Shown here one piece after another: positions 7,443 through 14,834 of a stretch of DNA of 41,461 bases. The position numbers and the translations under genes are program-made. Every line of letters begins with the position of its first letter. The first letter of the stretch is position 1. The notes under the pieces are model-generated. The model saw nothing but the letters and a program-made list of their open reading frames with translations. It was not told the DNA's origin and did no database searches. Where the stretch lies: contig PKYW01000067.1 in the NCBI GenBank assembly GCA_003132805.1, forward strand, positions 26,908 through 68,368, written 5' to 3'. This stretch comes from Candidatus Dormiibacterota bacterium. GTDB lineage: Bacteria > Chloroflexota > Dormibacteria > Aeolococcales > Aeolococcaceae.

Positions 7443-8918
7443 TCATCCTACATCGTCGATGGCACCTCGCAACGCCGCGATGATGCCGAGCACATGCCGC
7501 TGGTCCTGACGAAGGTTGCCGAAGGCAACGCGAATCGCGTAGTCACCGCGCAACTTCGTGTGACTCACGAAGAATCGTCCGGCGCTGTTGATTCGCTCGA
7601 CGACACGCTGATTCAATGAGTCGAGCGTTCCCGGATCATCGAGTCCGGGAGGATGCGCGCGCAGGCAGACGACACTGAGCGGTGCCGGTGCGAGCAACTC
7701 GAAATCGCGCTCAGCCTCAACCCAGCGCGCGAGCGCCGACGCATACTCGCAGTGCTCACGGATGCGCTGTGCGAGCGCGTCTGTGCCGAAATGGCGGATG
7801 ACCATCCACAGCTTGAGCGCGCGCATGCGACGGCCGAGCGACGTGCCGTAGTCCATGAGATTCGGGGCATCCTGCTCGGAGCCGTCGGTGGTGGTGAGGT
7901 ACTCGGGCACGATCGAGAAGGCGTCACGAAGCACGTCCGGCCGACGCGTCCACAACACGCTGCAGTCAATCGGCGTGAACAGCCACTTGTGCGGGTTGAT
8001 CACGATCGAGTCGGCTCGCTCGGCGCCTTCGAGCACCCAGCGCAGCTCTGGCGCGATCGCCGCAGAGCCGCCGTACGCCGCGTCGACGTGCAGCCAGAGG
8101 CCATGCTGTTCACAGAGCGCCGCGATTGCGGGAAGCGGATCGACGCTGGTCGTCGACGTCGTTCCGGCCGTGGCCACAACAGCGAACGGCCTGATCCCGG
8201 CGGCCATATCCTCGAGGATCGCCTGGCGCAGCGCCACCGGGTCCATGCGGAAGCGTTCGTCGACCGGGATCCGGCGGAGTCCATCGCGGCCGGCACCGAG
8301 CACGATGCCGGCCTTCTCGACTGACGAGTGTGCCTCGGTCGACGCGTAATACCGAAGGCGGGGCAGCTCCGGGCGTCCGGTCATGCCGAGCTCGCGAATG
8401 CGAAGGTCGGTCTGCGCTTCGCGCGCAGCTGCCAGCGCGTAGAGCGTGCTCGACGATGCGGTGTCGTTGATCACCCCGAAGAGTGGCCGGGGCAGGCCGA
8501 CCATCTGGCGCAGCCAGTCGAGCGTCACCTGCTCGAGCTCCGTCGCCGCCGGAGCGGTGCGCCAGAGCATCGCGTTGACATTGAATGCAGCGGCGATCGT
8601 CTCCCCGAGGATCCCCGGCGCCGACCCGGTCGACGCGAAGTAGGCCATGAATCCCGGCGACTGCCAGTGCGTTGTCGCTGGGACCAGCAATGCGTCGATG
8701 TCGGCGAGGACCGCGTCGATCGGCTCGCCCTGCTCCGGCGGCGATCCGGGCAGCCCTCTGCGTACCGATCCCGGCGCGGCCTGACTCAGCACCGGGAAGT
8801 CCTCGATGTCCCGAAGGTAGTCAGCGGTCCAGTCGGCCACCCGTCGCGCCGCCTGCCGGTAGGCCTCGGGATCCATGTCTCCGGTGTGCCGAGCGCCGGT
8901 ATCGATGTCGCCAGTCAT
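7443..8918 (-). CDS. Aromatic-L-amino-acid-type PLP decarboxylase
   Basis: 491 residues of the group II pyridoxal decarboxylase family (DOPA/tyrosine/tryptophan decarboxylase type). It has HWQSPGFMAYF near residue 85, the HVDAAYGGSA motif that holds the cofactor ring, and the PLP lysine Lys311 in INPHKWLF. Expected reaction: amine formation from an aromatic amino acid, with CO2 release. The exact substrate is not readable. ATG 8918 is the longest start; an alternative ATG at 8876 (MDPEAYRQAARR), preceded by GGAGA, would match the usual family N-terminus better. First gene of the operon with the unknown gene and gadB. Confidence 0.9.
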   Translation of the reverse strand: MTGDIDTGARHTGDMDPEAYRQAARRVADWTADYLRDIEDFPVLSQAAPGSVRRGLPGSPPEQGEPIDAVLADIDALLVPATTHWQSPGFMAYFASTGSAPGILGETIAAAFNVNAMLWRTAPAATELEQVTLDWLRQMVGLPRPLFGVINDTASSSTLYALAAAREAQTDLRIRELGMTGRPELPRLRYYASTEAHSSVEKAGIVLGAGRDGLRRIPVDERFRMDPVALRQAILEDMAAGIRPFAVVATAGTTSTTSVDPLPAIAALCEQHGLWLHVDAAYGGSAAIAPELRWVLEGAERADSIVINPHKWLFTPIDCSVLWTRRPDVLRDAFSIVPEYLTTTDGSEQDAPNLMDYGTSLGRRMRALKLWMVIRHFGTDALAQRIREHCEYASALARWVEAERDFELLAPAPLSVVCLRAHPPGLDDPGTLDSLNQRVVERINSAGRFFVSHTKLRGDYAIRVAFGNLRQDQRHVLGIIAALRGAIDDVG

Positions 8919-9001
8919 GTGGTCGCCAGATCGTGACGCTCAGGCGGCCTCCCGCGCTTGCAGGCGGAGCATTGCGGACCGGGGGCCTCGGTGGACAGCG
9001 C

Positions 9002-9007
9002 TAGACT
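9002..9007 (+). promoter_or_regulatory. -10 box of the CBS-citrate synthase gene (leaderless)
   Basis: TAGACT, then 6 nt, then GTG 9014; no Shine-Dalgarno. No convincing -35 box at the right distance. Confidence 0.45.
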
Positions 9008-9013
9008 GACACC

Positions 9014-10594
9014 GTGACCGCCTCACTGACCGTCGCTGATGTCATGCACAAGCCGGCGGTGGTCGTGCCGACCTCCATCACCCTCGCCGAGGCTTCGGTG
9101 ATCCTCGACGGCGCAAACGTTGGAGCTGCAGCCGTGCTCGATTCGCAAGGCCGGCTGAAGGGGATGATCAGCGAGCGCGATCTCCTCCGTTCGGTCGGCC
9201 ATGGCATCGACCCGGGCACCGCAAAGGTGGAAGAGGTGATGACCAAGGACCCGGTCACGGTGTCGGTCACCGACACGGTGGAGAAGGGGCTCGAGGTCTT
9301 CCGCGAGCGGCGCTTCCGCCACCTCCCGGTGATGGACGGTGATCGTGTCGCCGGCATCCTCTCCATCCGCCATGTGGTTCGAGTCGCGCACATCGAGGAC
9401 GTCCAGCCGGCCGGGTCGGCTCCTCCCGCTCTCGCACCACGAGGACTCGAGGGCGTCGCTGTCGCGGAGACCTCTGTCGGCGACGTGCGCGGCGAGGAGG
9501 GTTTCTTCCACTACCGCGGCTACAACGCCGTCGAGCTCGCTCGCCGCTGCTCCTTCGAGCAGGTGTGGCACCTCCTCGTCGAGGGCGAGCTGCCCGACAA
9601 CGCCCAGCTGAAGAAGTTCACCAAGCTTGCAGTCGAGGCTCGGTCGCTCCCGGACTCGGTCGCGGACATGCTGCCGCGGATCGCGGCGCTGCCCGGGTAC
9701 ACGCCGCTGATGGCGCTGCGCTCGGCAGTGTCGATCGCCGGGGCCGCTCTCGAACAGAAGCCCACCCTCGACATTCCCGCGGAGGAAGTCCGCAAGGAGT
9801 GCCTGAAGATGGCGGCGATCGTCCCGGTGCTGCTCATGCGCCTGCACCGGCATCACCTCGGTCTCGAGCCGGTCGAACCGGATGCGGACCTCGGTTATGT
9901 GGGCTCGTACATTCAGATGCTCACCGGGGAGCGACCGCACGACCGCGCGATCCGGGCACTCGAGCAGTACCTGATCCTCACCATGGACCACGGCTTCAAC
10001 TCGTCGACGTTCACCGCCCGGGTGATCACCTCGACGGGGTCGGACATTGGCTCGGCACTCACGGGAGCCATCGGTGCGCTGGCCGGTCCACTCCATGGTG
10101 GCGCGCCGTCGCGAGCGCTCGCGATGCTGGATGCGATCGGCACTCCCGATAAGGCCGAGGAGTACCTGCGTCATGAGATCTCCTCCGGCGAGCGCCTGAT
10201 GGGCTTTGGTCACCGCGTGTACAAGACCGACGATCCGCGCTCGACGCTGCTGCGCGAGGTCGCCATCGAGCTCGGTGGTGACCAGGCGGAGTTCGCCGTC
10301 CAGGTGGAGCGGACCGCGTTGCGCGTGCTCAACGAGCTCAAACCGGGCCGCCGTCTGTACACCAACGTGGAGTTCTACGCCGGCGTGGTGATGAACAGTG
10401 TCGGCATTCCGCCCGACATGTTCACGCCGACATTCGCATCCAGCCGTACCGTCGGCTGGACCGCGGCGATCGCTGAGCAGGCCGCCAACAACCGGCTCAT
10501 CCGGCCGTCGGCGCTGTACGTCGGACCGCAACCTCCGCGGCCACTGCCCGACGGATACGGCGCGGCAATCAAGAGCGCTGAACTCGCGCGCTGA
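9014..10594 (+). CDS. CBS-domain/citrate synthase fusion
   Basis: 526 residues, about 140 longer than a bacterial type I citrate synthase. Residues about 8-65 and 72-128 form a tandem CBS pair (VADVMHKPAVVV...GMISERDLL; VEEVMTKDPVTVSV...RHLPVMDGDRVAGILSIRHVV). CBS pairs bind AMP/ATP or related ligands. From about 140 to the end is citrate synthase with His326 (MDHGFNSSTFTAR), His361 (GPLHGGAPS), His400 (MGFGHRVYK) and the acid position in NVEFYAGV. That acid, Asp in the best-studied enzymes, is Glu453 here. The family condenses acetyl-CoA (or propionyl-CoA) with oxaloacetate; 2-methylcitrate synthase is an alternative. One uninterrupted frame, start GTG 9014 supported by the -10 box. Likely monocistronic. 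Confidence 0.9.
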   Translation: MTASLTVADVMHKPAVVVPTSITLAEASVILDGANVGAAAVLDSQGRLKGMISERDLLRSVGHGIDPGTAKVEEVMTKDPVTVSVTDTVEKGLEVFRERRFRHLPVMDGDRVAGILSIRHVVRVAHIEDVQPAGSAPPALAPRGLEGVAVAETSVGDVRGEEGFFHYRGYNAVELARRCSFEQVWHLLVEGELPDNAQLKKFTKLAVEARSLPDSVADMLPRIAALPGYTPLMALRSAVSIAGAALEQKPTLDIPAEEVRKECLKMAAIVPVLLMRLHRHHLGLEPVEPDADLGYVGSYIQMLTGERPHDRAIRALEQYLILTMDHGFNSSTFTARVITSTGSDIGSALTGAIGALAGPLHGGAPSRALAMLDAIGTPDKAEEYLRHEISSGERLMGFGHRVYKTDDPRSTLLREVAIELGGDQAEFAVQVERTALRVLNELKPGRRLYTNVEFYAGVVMNSVGIPPDMFTPTFASSRTVGWTAAIAEQAANNRLIRPSALYVGPQPPRPLPDGYGAAIKSAELAR

Positions 10595-10598
10595 GGCG

Positions 10599-10616
10599 GG
10601 GTAACGGCCGGGTAAC
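10599..10616 (+). repeat. Direct repeat GGGTAAC, 11-bp period
   Basis: GGGTAAC at 10599-10605 and again at 10610-10616, so the two copies lie on the same face of the DNA helix. It sits just after the citrate synthase stop and about 75 bp before the pilin start; a candidate activator site for the pilin. Confidence 0.3.
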
Positions 10617-10690
10617 AGGCGCCATTTCTTTGGCGATCACCGAAACAAGCTCGTCACCCAACCACAACGTGTGGCCGTGGCATGTGACTG

Positions 10691-10915
10691 ATGCTCATCG
10701 GCATGATCCCGGCATTCTTCCCCGCGTTGGTAGCCCTGGTGAGGTCGTGGACCGCTCCCGGCAACCGGCGGCGCGATGACGAACGTGGCCAGGGGCTCGT
10801 CGAGTACGGGCTCATCATCGTCCTGGTCGCGATCTTCGTGATCATCGTGGTCGGTGTTGTCGGACACCAGACGAACAACGTCTTCTCGAACGTCAGCAAC
10901 GGCCTGAACGCTTAG
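10691..10915 (+). CDS. Flp-type (type IVb) pilin
   Basis: 74 residues. The mature core begins at a prepilin-like site: DDERG followed by QGLVEYGLIIVLVAIFVIIVVGVVG. This Gly-x-GLVEYxLI pattern followed by about 20 hydrophobic residues is the Flp/Fap pilin signature. The N-terminal leader of about 33 residues is longer than usual; it contains a hydrophobic patch (MIPAFFPALVALV), and a start at ATG 10703 is also possible. Flp pilins are cleaved by a TadV-type peptidase and assembled by the Tad machinery for adhesion. No tad gene is near, so this is an orphan pilin locus. Confidence 0.85.
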   Translation: MLIGMIPAFFPALVALVRSWTAPGNRRRDDERGQGLVEYGLIIVLVAIFVIIVVGVVGHQTNNVFSNVSNGLNA

Positions 10916-10985
10916 CGCGACGGCGTCCCTGCGGGCAACGCAGCGTTCGCCGCCACGCAGTGAGGTTCAGCGCCGGGGCTTCTCG

Positions 10986-10991
10986 TAAGGT
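10986..10991 (+). promoter_or_regulatory. -10 box of mobA (leaderless)
   Basis: TAAGGT, 8 nt, then ATG 11000; no Shine-Dalgarno. Confidence 0.45.
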
Positions 10992-10999
10992 TGCGTCCA

Positions 11000-11644
11000 A
11001 TGGAGCCTCCATTCGCAACTGACGAAGACGCGATTCGGCGCGGCGATGCGCGTCCATCTGCGGGACTTGCCGGAGTGATCCTGTGTGGTGGCCAGAGCAC
11101 GCGCATGGGGGTCGACAAAGCGACCATCACGCTCGGCGGAACAACCCTGCTTGCGCGGGCGGTCGCGCACCTCGACGAGGTTTGCGATCCGGTGCTCATC
11201 GCTCCCGGTGATACAAGCATGATATTTGCCGGCCGCCAATCGGTTGCGGATGCGGTGCGCGACGCCGGCCCGCTCGGTGGGATCGTCGCGGCGTTGCGGG
11301 CATCACCGCACCCGCTCCTCGCGGTGGTGGCGGTGGACCTTCCCTGGATCGATCCGCGCCTCATCCGGATGCTTGCCGCGCTGGTCGGCGACTGCGATGC
11401 GGCGGTGTGCGAGACCGCCGGCGGTGTCGAACCACTCCACGCCGTCTACTCGAAGACCATTCTTGGTGCGGCGGAGGCAGCGCTCGCCGGCCCGGACCGC
11501 TCGCTCCGCGGGCTGATCGCGCGGGCGAAGGCTCGTCGCGTCACCGAGAGTGAGTGGCGCGCAGCGGGCATCTCGGAGATGTTCGCCCGGAACCTCAACA
11601 CCCCGGAGGACCTGGCTGCGGTCAGTCCGGAGACTCTCCGATGA
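11000..11644 (+). CDS. mobA: Molybdenum cofactor guanylyltransferase
   Basis: 214 residues, typical MobA length. It has the nucleotide-binding loop AGVILCGGQSTRMGVDKA at about residues 24-41, then ADAVRDAGPLGGIVAAL and AVDLPWIDP. MobA transfers GMP from GTP to Mo-molybdopterin, giving the guanine dinucleotide form used by DMSO-reductase-family enzymes. The RxMGxDK pattern is that of MobA rather than MocA. ATG 11000 is preferred over TTG 10991 because a -10 box sits 8 nt before it. Its 3' end overlaps the convergent small gene by 23 nt. With fdhD close by, it points to an MGD enzyme, such as formate dehydrogenase, elsewhere in the genome. Confidence 0.9.
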   Translation: MEPPFATDEDAIRRGDARPSAGLAGVILCGGQSTRMGVDKATITLGGTTLLARAVAHLDEVCDPVLIAPGDTSMIFAGRQSVADAVRDAGPLGGIVAALRASPHPLLAVVAVDLPWIDPRLIRMLAALVGDCDAAVCETAGGVEPLHAVYSKTILGAAEAALAGPDRSLRGLIARAKARRVTESEWRAAGISEMFARNLNTPEDLAAVSPETLR

Positions 11645-11915
11645 GCGATCGCACGACCGATGCCGCCTGGTCGATGGCGCCAGCCTGGGACACGCCCGAT
11701 CGGATGGCGTCCTGGACGAAGCGGCCGATCAGGTAGGCGGCGAGCGGAGCATTCTGGCGCTCGGTGGCGTGCGCGACGTCACGAGCGATCCGGAGCAGGC
11801 GCGCCCGACTGGCGAGGTCAAGCGGTTCGAGGGGATCCGTATCGCCGCGGGCAGCGCCCAGTTTCGCAGCAAGCTCGCCGAGCAGGTCGCTCGCGTTGTC
11901 GGGGGCGTCGGTCAT
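11622..11915 (-). CDS. DUF6457-like small protein
   Basis: 97 residues. The central ARLLRIARDVAHATERQNAPLAAYLIGRFVQ resembles the DUF6457 family, helical proteins found fused to or next to MobA in Actinomycetota. It has no catalytic motif. The end overlaps mobA tail-to-tail by 23 nt, and the start is 59 nt from fdhD on the opposite strand. Its placement between mobA and fdhD suggests a role in molybdenum cofactor handling or dinucleotide attachment; this is inferred from context only. Confidence 0.7.
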   Translation of the reverse strand: MTDAPDNASDLLGELAAKLGAARGDTDPLEPLDLASRARLLRIARDVAHATERQNAPLAAYLIGRFVQDAIRSGVSQAGAIDQAASVVRSLIGESPD

Positions 11916-11961
11916 GGAGCCAATGATGTCGTCCGGGCAGCCTCGAGCGTGGGGACGCCGC

Positions 11962-11967
11962 TATCGT
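11962..11967 (+). promoter_or_regulatory. -10 box of fdhD (leaderless)
   Basis: TATCGT, 7 nt, then ATG 11975; this spacing supports ATG 11975 over GTG 11966. Confidence 0.45.
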
Positions 11968-11974
11968 GGTCGGG

Positions 11975-12793
11975 ATGACCGTGCGCCACAGGCGTGTGAT
12001 GCAGGTCGCGGCCGGGGGTGCCGTGACATGGCGGACTGACGACGTCAGTACCGAGGAGCCACTCGAGATCCGGATCGGTGACGTCTCGCTCTCGGTCACG
12101 ATGCGCACCCCCGGGGACGATTTCGACCTGGTCGCCGGATTTCTCATCACCGAGGGCATCGTTCGCGGAGCCGATGAGATCGCATCGATGCGGATGTGCC
12201 CCGACGCCGCGGCCGCGACCGGAGAGCTCAACATCGTCGAGGTCACGCTCAACGCGGCCGCGGCATCCCGCGAGGTGACGCCGCGCGCCTTCTACATGAC
12301 GTCGTCGTGTGGGATGTGTGGCAAGGCGAGCATCGAAGCGGTGCGGACCACGTCGGCGTATGAGGTGGTGGACGACCCGCTCCGCGTCTCGCCGGCGCTC
12401 CTGCTCAGCCTTCCCGCCAACCAGCGTTCGGCGCAGCGACAGTTCTCGCGTACCGGTGGACTGCACGCCGCGGCGCTCTTCGACAGCGAGGGGTCGCTGC
12501 TCTGTCTGCGTGAGGACGTCGGCCGGCACAACGCGTTCGACAAGGTGATCGGATGGGCGGCGACGCAGGGGCGGCTGCCGCTGCGATCGCACATGATCCT
12601 CGCGTCGGGCCGCGCCAGCTTCGAGTTGACGCAGAAGGCACTGATGGCCGGCATACCTTTGCTGGCGGCCATTTCCGCGCCGTCCAGTCTCGCGGTCGAG
12701 CTCGCATCGGATTCGGGGATGACCTTGATAGGCTTCCTCCGCGGTGAGCAGATGAATGTCTACGCCGGCCACGAGCGGATCATTCGCGAGTGA
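11975..12793 (+). CDS. fdhD: Formate dehydrogenase accessory sulfurtransferase
   Basis: 272 residues. The sulfur-relay cysteines are Cys112 and Cys115 in SSCGMCGK. Other family motifs present are GDDFDLVAGFLITEGIV, GGLHAAAL and EDVGRHNAFDKVIG, ending with GEQMNVYAG. FdhD passes sulfur from a cysteine desulfurase to bis-MGD cofactor before its insertion into formate dehydrogenase. No formate dehydrogenase is in the window, so the client is elsewhere. The stop overlaps the start of mog (GTGA at 12790-12793), so the two are translationally coupled. Confidence 0.93.
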   Translation: MTVRHRRVMQVAAGGAVTWRTDDVSTEEPLEIRIGDVSLSVTMRTPGDDFDLVAGFLITEGIVRGADEIASMRMCPDAAAATGELNIVEVTLNAAAASREVTPRAFYMTSSCGMCGKASIEAVRTTSAYEVVDDPLRVSPALLLSLPANQRSAQRQFSRTGGLHAAALFDSEGSLLCLREDVGRHNAFDKVIGWAATQGRLPLRSHMILASGRASFELTQKALMAGIPLLAAISAPSSLAVELASDSGMTLIGFLRGEQMNVYAGHERIIRE

Positions 12794-13290
12794 CCGACGA
12801 GCATCGCTGGCGCGCGGCCGAGATCACTGTCAGTGACAGCCGCCGCGGCATCGATGCCGACGATCGCAGCGGCGACGTGATCGTCGCGCGATTCGCGCTG
12901 CTCCCCTCAGACATTGTCGCGCGTGAGAGCGTGCCCGACGACATCGAGTCGATTCGTGCGGCAGTGCGGCGTTGCGCGGAACACGCCGACGTGCTCATCC
13001 TCACCGGCGGCACCGGCCTCGGCCCTCGCGACGTGACCCCGCAGGCGCTGGTCTCGATGTTCGACTACGAGATCCCGGGAATGGCCGAGGTGATGCGTCA
13101 TGCGGGTATGACGTCAACGCCCCACGCGATGCTGTCGAGACAGGTGGTCGGCGTCATGACCAAGTGCCTCGTGATGACGTTACCCGGCAGCCCGACTGCG
13201 GTGGCGGAATGTCTCGACGCGGTCTGGCCCGCCCTTCCCCACGCGCTGACGCTGATCTCAGGCGACACACGGCATCTGGAGCAGCCCTAG
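12790..13290 (+). CDS. mog: MogA/MoaB-type molybdopterin adenylyltransferase
   Basis: 166 residues, single MoCF domain. TVSDSRRGIDADDRSG at about residues 13-28 and LILTGGTGLGPRDVTPQAL at about 70-88 are the molybdopterin and nucleotide binding signatures, and LPGSPTAVAECL follows. It adenylylates molybdopterin before MoeA inserts molybdate. MoaB-type and MogA-type proteins cannot be separated with certainty by eye. Overlaps fdhD by 4 nt upstream; its stop TAG interlocks with the stop of the convergent TauE gene (CTAG at 13287-13290). Confidence 0.88.
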   Translation: MTDEHRWRAAEITVSDSRRGIDADDRSGDVIVARFALLPSDIVARESVPDDIESIRAAVRRCAEHADVLILTGGTGLGPRDVTPQALVSMFDYEIPGMAEVMRHAGMTSTPHAMLSRQVVGVMTKCLVMTLPGSPTAVAECLDAVWPALPHALTLISGDTRHLEQP

Positions 13291-14072
13291 GCGATGGCCA
13301 GCCAGATGTACCTGATGCCGATGGCAAGCACGACGACCCCAAGCAAACGACGCACAGCTACTTCTGGAAGTCGGGGCTGCAAATATGCGCCGGCGTATCC
13401 GCCGCAGAGCCCACCCACCCCCAGCGCGATACCGACGGGCCAGTCAGGGCTGATTGAGCCATGGGTCTGCGTCGCAAGCAACACGAACGTCACCACGCCC
13501 GCAATCGACGTGAGAAACGTGGACGCTAGCGTGGCTGGTGCAACCACGGATGGGGGACGCCCAGTACCGATGAGGATCGGGGCAAGGATTGACCCTCCAC
13601 CGATCCCGTAGATACCCCCGACGCAGCCGACGGCGGCTGCGACGAGCACGAGGGTTGCGCCGGTAAGTCCCCAGCGCTGCCCCCGCGGCTCAGGACGACG
13701 AGCGACCAAGAGCCAGCCGCCGATCGGGAGAAGGACGAGGGCCACCGCGACGTCAAACGGTCGCGGCCCAGGGAGAAGCTCAACGCGAATTGTCGATCCG
13801 ATAACGACGCCGGGAAGTGTGCCAATGAGGAGTGGGCGAAGGAGGTGACCGCCACGTTGACCTTGCCGCCAGTACCGCCAGAGTGCTCCGGGTGTCGCAA
13901 CGACGTTGTAGAGCAAGTTCGTCGGCGTGACCGCCGGGCTTGGCGTTCCGAGGATGCTCACTTGAAAGGGGAGGAGAAGCACTGCTCCTGAAACACCCGC
14001 CGGGACTGTGGCGGTGGCGATGACGAACGCGGCGATGACCGCGGCCGCTTCTACGGACCAGCCACTCAGCAT
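13287..14072 (-). CDS. TauE/SafE family permease
   Basis: 261 residues from ATG 14072, with about eight hydrophobic segments. The family hallmark is two half-repeats: an N-terminal ATATVPAGVSGAVLLLPFQ and a central GCVGGIYGIGGGSILAPILI. TauE/SafE proteins export sulfite or sulfur-containing organic anions; the substrate here is unknown. Its position amid cofactor genes could be coincidental, or relate to sulfite from sulfur-transfer chemistry (speculative). A longer frame to 14306 would run through an intergenic hairpin and is unlikely. Confidence 0.85.
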   Translation of the reverse strand: MLSGWSVEAAAVIAAFVIATATVPAGVSGAVLLLPFQVSILGTPSPAVTPTNLLYNVVATPGALWRYWRQGQRGGHLLRPLLIGTLPGVVIGSTIRVELLPGPRPFDVAVALVLLPIGGWLLVARRPEPRGQRWGLTGATLVLVAAAVGCVGGIYGIGGGSILAPILIGTGRPPSVVAPATLASTFLTSIAGVVTFVLLATQTHGSISPDWPVGIALGVGGLCGGYAGAYLQPRLPEVAVRRLLGVVVLAIGIRYIWLAIA

Positions 14073-14082
14073 TGTTCGCGGT

Positions 14083-14088
14083 AGGGTA
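14083..14088 (-). promoter_or_regulatory. -10 box of the TauE/SafE gene
   Basis: On the minus strand TACCCT lies 10 nt before ATG 14072, giving at most a 2-3 nt leader. Confidence 0.35.
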
Positions 14089-14097
14089 CCGGCCCGG

Positions 14098-14151
14098 AGG
14101 CCCCCAGTTTGACGCCGTCGCCCGCGGCGATTGGCCGCACCTGGGGGGCTT
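14098..14151 (+). other. Large GC-rich hairpin in the form II cox leader region
   Basis: The 5' arm at 14098-14107 (AGGCCCCCAG) pairs with 14141-14151 (CTGGGGGGCTT) with one bulged G. The loop carries an inner hairpin, CGCCG...CGGCG. A short pyrimidine run TTTCT follows, like an intrinsic terminator on the plus strand, yet no plus-strand gene ends nearby. It could be an attenuator or leader structure for the operon starting at 14305, or a barrier between divergent units. I recognise no known riboswitch class. Confidence 0.45.
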
Positions 14152-14211
14152 TCTAACGGTGAGCATTGCAGGCGCGATGCGTGAGCCGCACTGAGACCGC
14201 ATTTGCTCTTT

Positions 14212-14226
14212 GTCGATTGGATCGAC
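14212..14226. promoter_or_regulatory. Inverted repeat upstream of form II cox operon
   Basis: GTCGAT, TGG, ATCGAC: perfect 6-bp arms with 3-bp centre, 79 bp before ATG 14305 and just upstream of a TTGACC at 14232. Candidate operator. Confidence 0.35.
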
Positions 14227-14304
14227 CGCGCTTGACCCTTCCCCTGACCGAATGCCAGCATGGCTCCGCCGTCGTTGGTCTGTCTTTCCGTCCGGGAGGT
14301 TTCC

Positions 14305-14832
14305 ATGACTCAGCCTGTCGCGCTGACCATTAACGGGAGGCGGAGGGACGATCAAGTTGAGCCCCGCCTGCTCCTTGTGCACTACCTGCGTGAGGTGGCT
14401 GGGCTCACCGGCACACACATTGCGTGCGACACCAGCCAGTGCGGCGCCTGCACCGTCCTCATTGACGGGGAGGCCGTGAAGTCGTGCAGCGTCTTTGCAG
14501 TCCAGGCGAACGGCCGGAAGGTCACCACCATCGAAGGTCTCGCCGAGAACGGCACGTTGCATCCCGTCCAGCAGGCGTTCTGGGAGGAGCACGGGCTCCA
14601 GTGCGGTTTCTGCACGCCAGGATTCATCATGGCCGCCGCCTATCTCCTGCAGCAAAACCCGTCGCCCACGGACGAGGAGATCGAGCGAGGTCTCGAAGGC
14701 AACCTCTGCCGGTGCACCGGCTACGAGAACATCAGGAGAGCTGTGCACTCGGCGGCCAGGGCGATGAGTGGCGCGACCGATGCGGCGTCCGCCCAACTCG
14801 TCGGATCTGCGGCCGCGCCGGTGGAGGACTAG
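14305..14832 (+). CDS. coxS: Form II-type CoxS, [2Fe-2S] small subunit
   Basis: 175 residues. Two [2Fe-2S] sites are complete: Cys41, Cys46, Cys49 and Cys61 (plant-ferredoxin type), then Cys100, Cys103, Cys135 and Cys137 (GFCTPG...LCRCTGY). It carries electrons between the molybdenum and FAD subunits. ATG 14305 has a clear Shine-Dalgarno, GGGAGG at 14294-14299. It opens an S-L-M operon, the order typical of form II CODH-like enzymes. About 15 residues longer at the C-terminus than the form I paralogue at 22555. Confidence 0.92.
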   Translation: MTQPVALTINGRRRDDQVEPRLLLVHYLREVAGLTGTHIACDTSQCGACTVLIDGEAVKSCSVFAVQANGRKVTTIEGLAENGTLHPVQQAFWEEHGLQCGFCTPGFIMAAAYLLQQNPSPTDEEIERGLEGNLCRCTGYENIRRAVHSAARAMSGATDAASAQLVGSAAAPVED

Positions 14833-14834
14833 CA

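Noticed and set aside
9023-10531. Long open frame (about 500 codons) antisense to the citrate synthase gene
   Set aside because: Composition is Arg/His/Asp-rich with no domain pattern; it arises from GC-rich codon bias opposite a clear gene.
14098-14304. Known Moco riboswitch before the cox operon
   Set aside because: The hairpin does not show the multi-stem layout of that class as far as I can fold it by eye; kept only as an unassigned structure.
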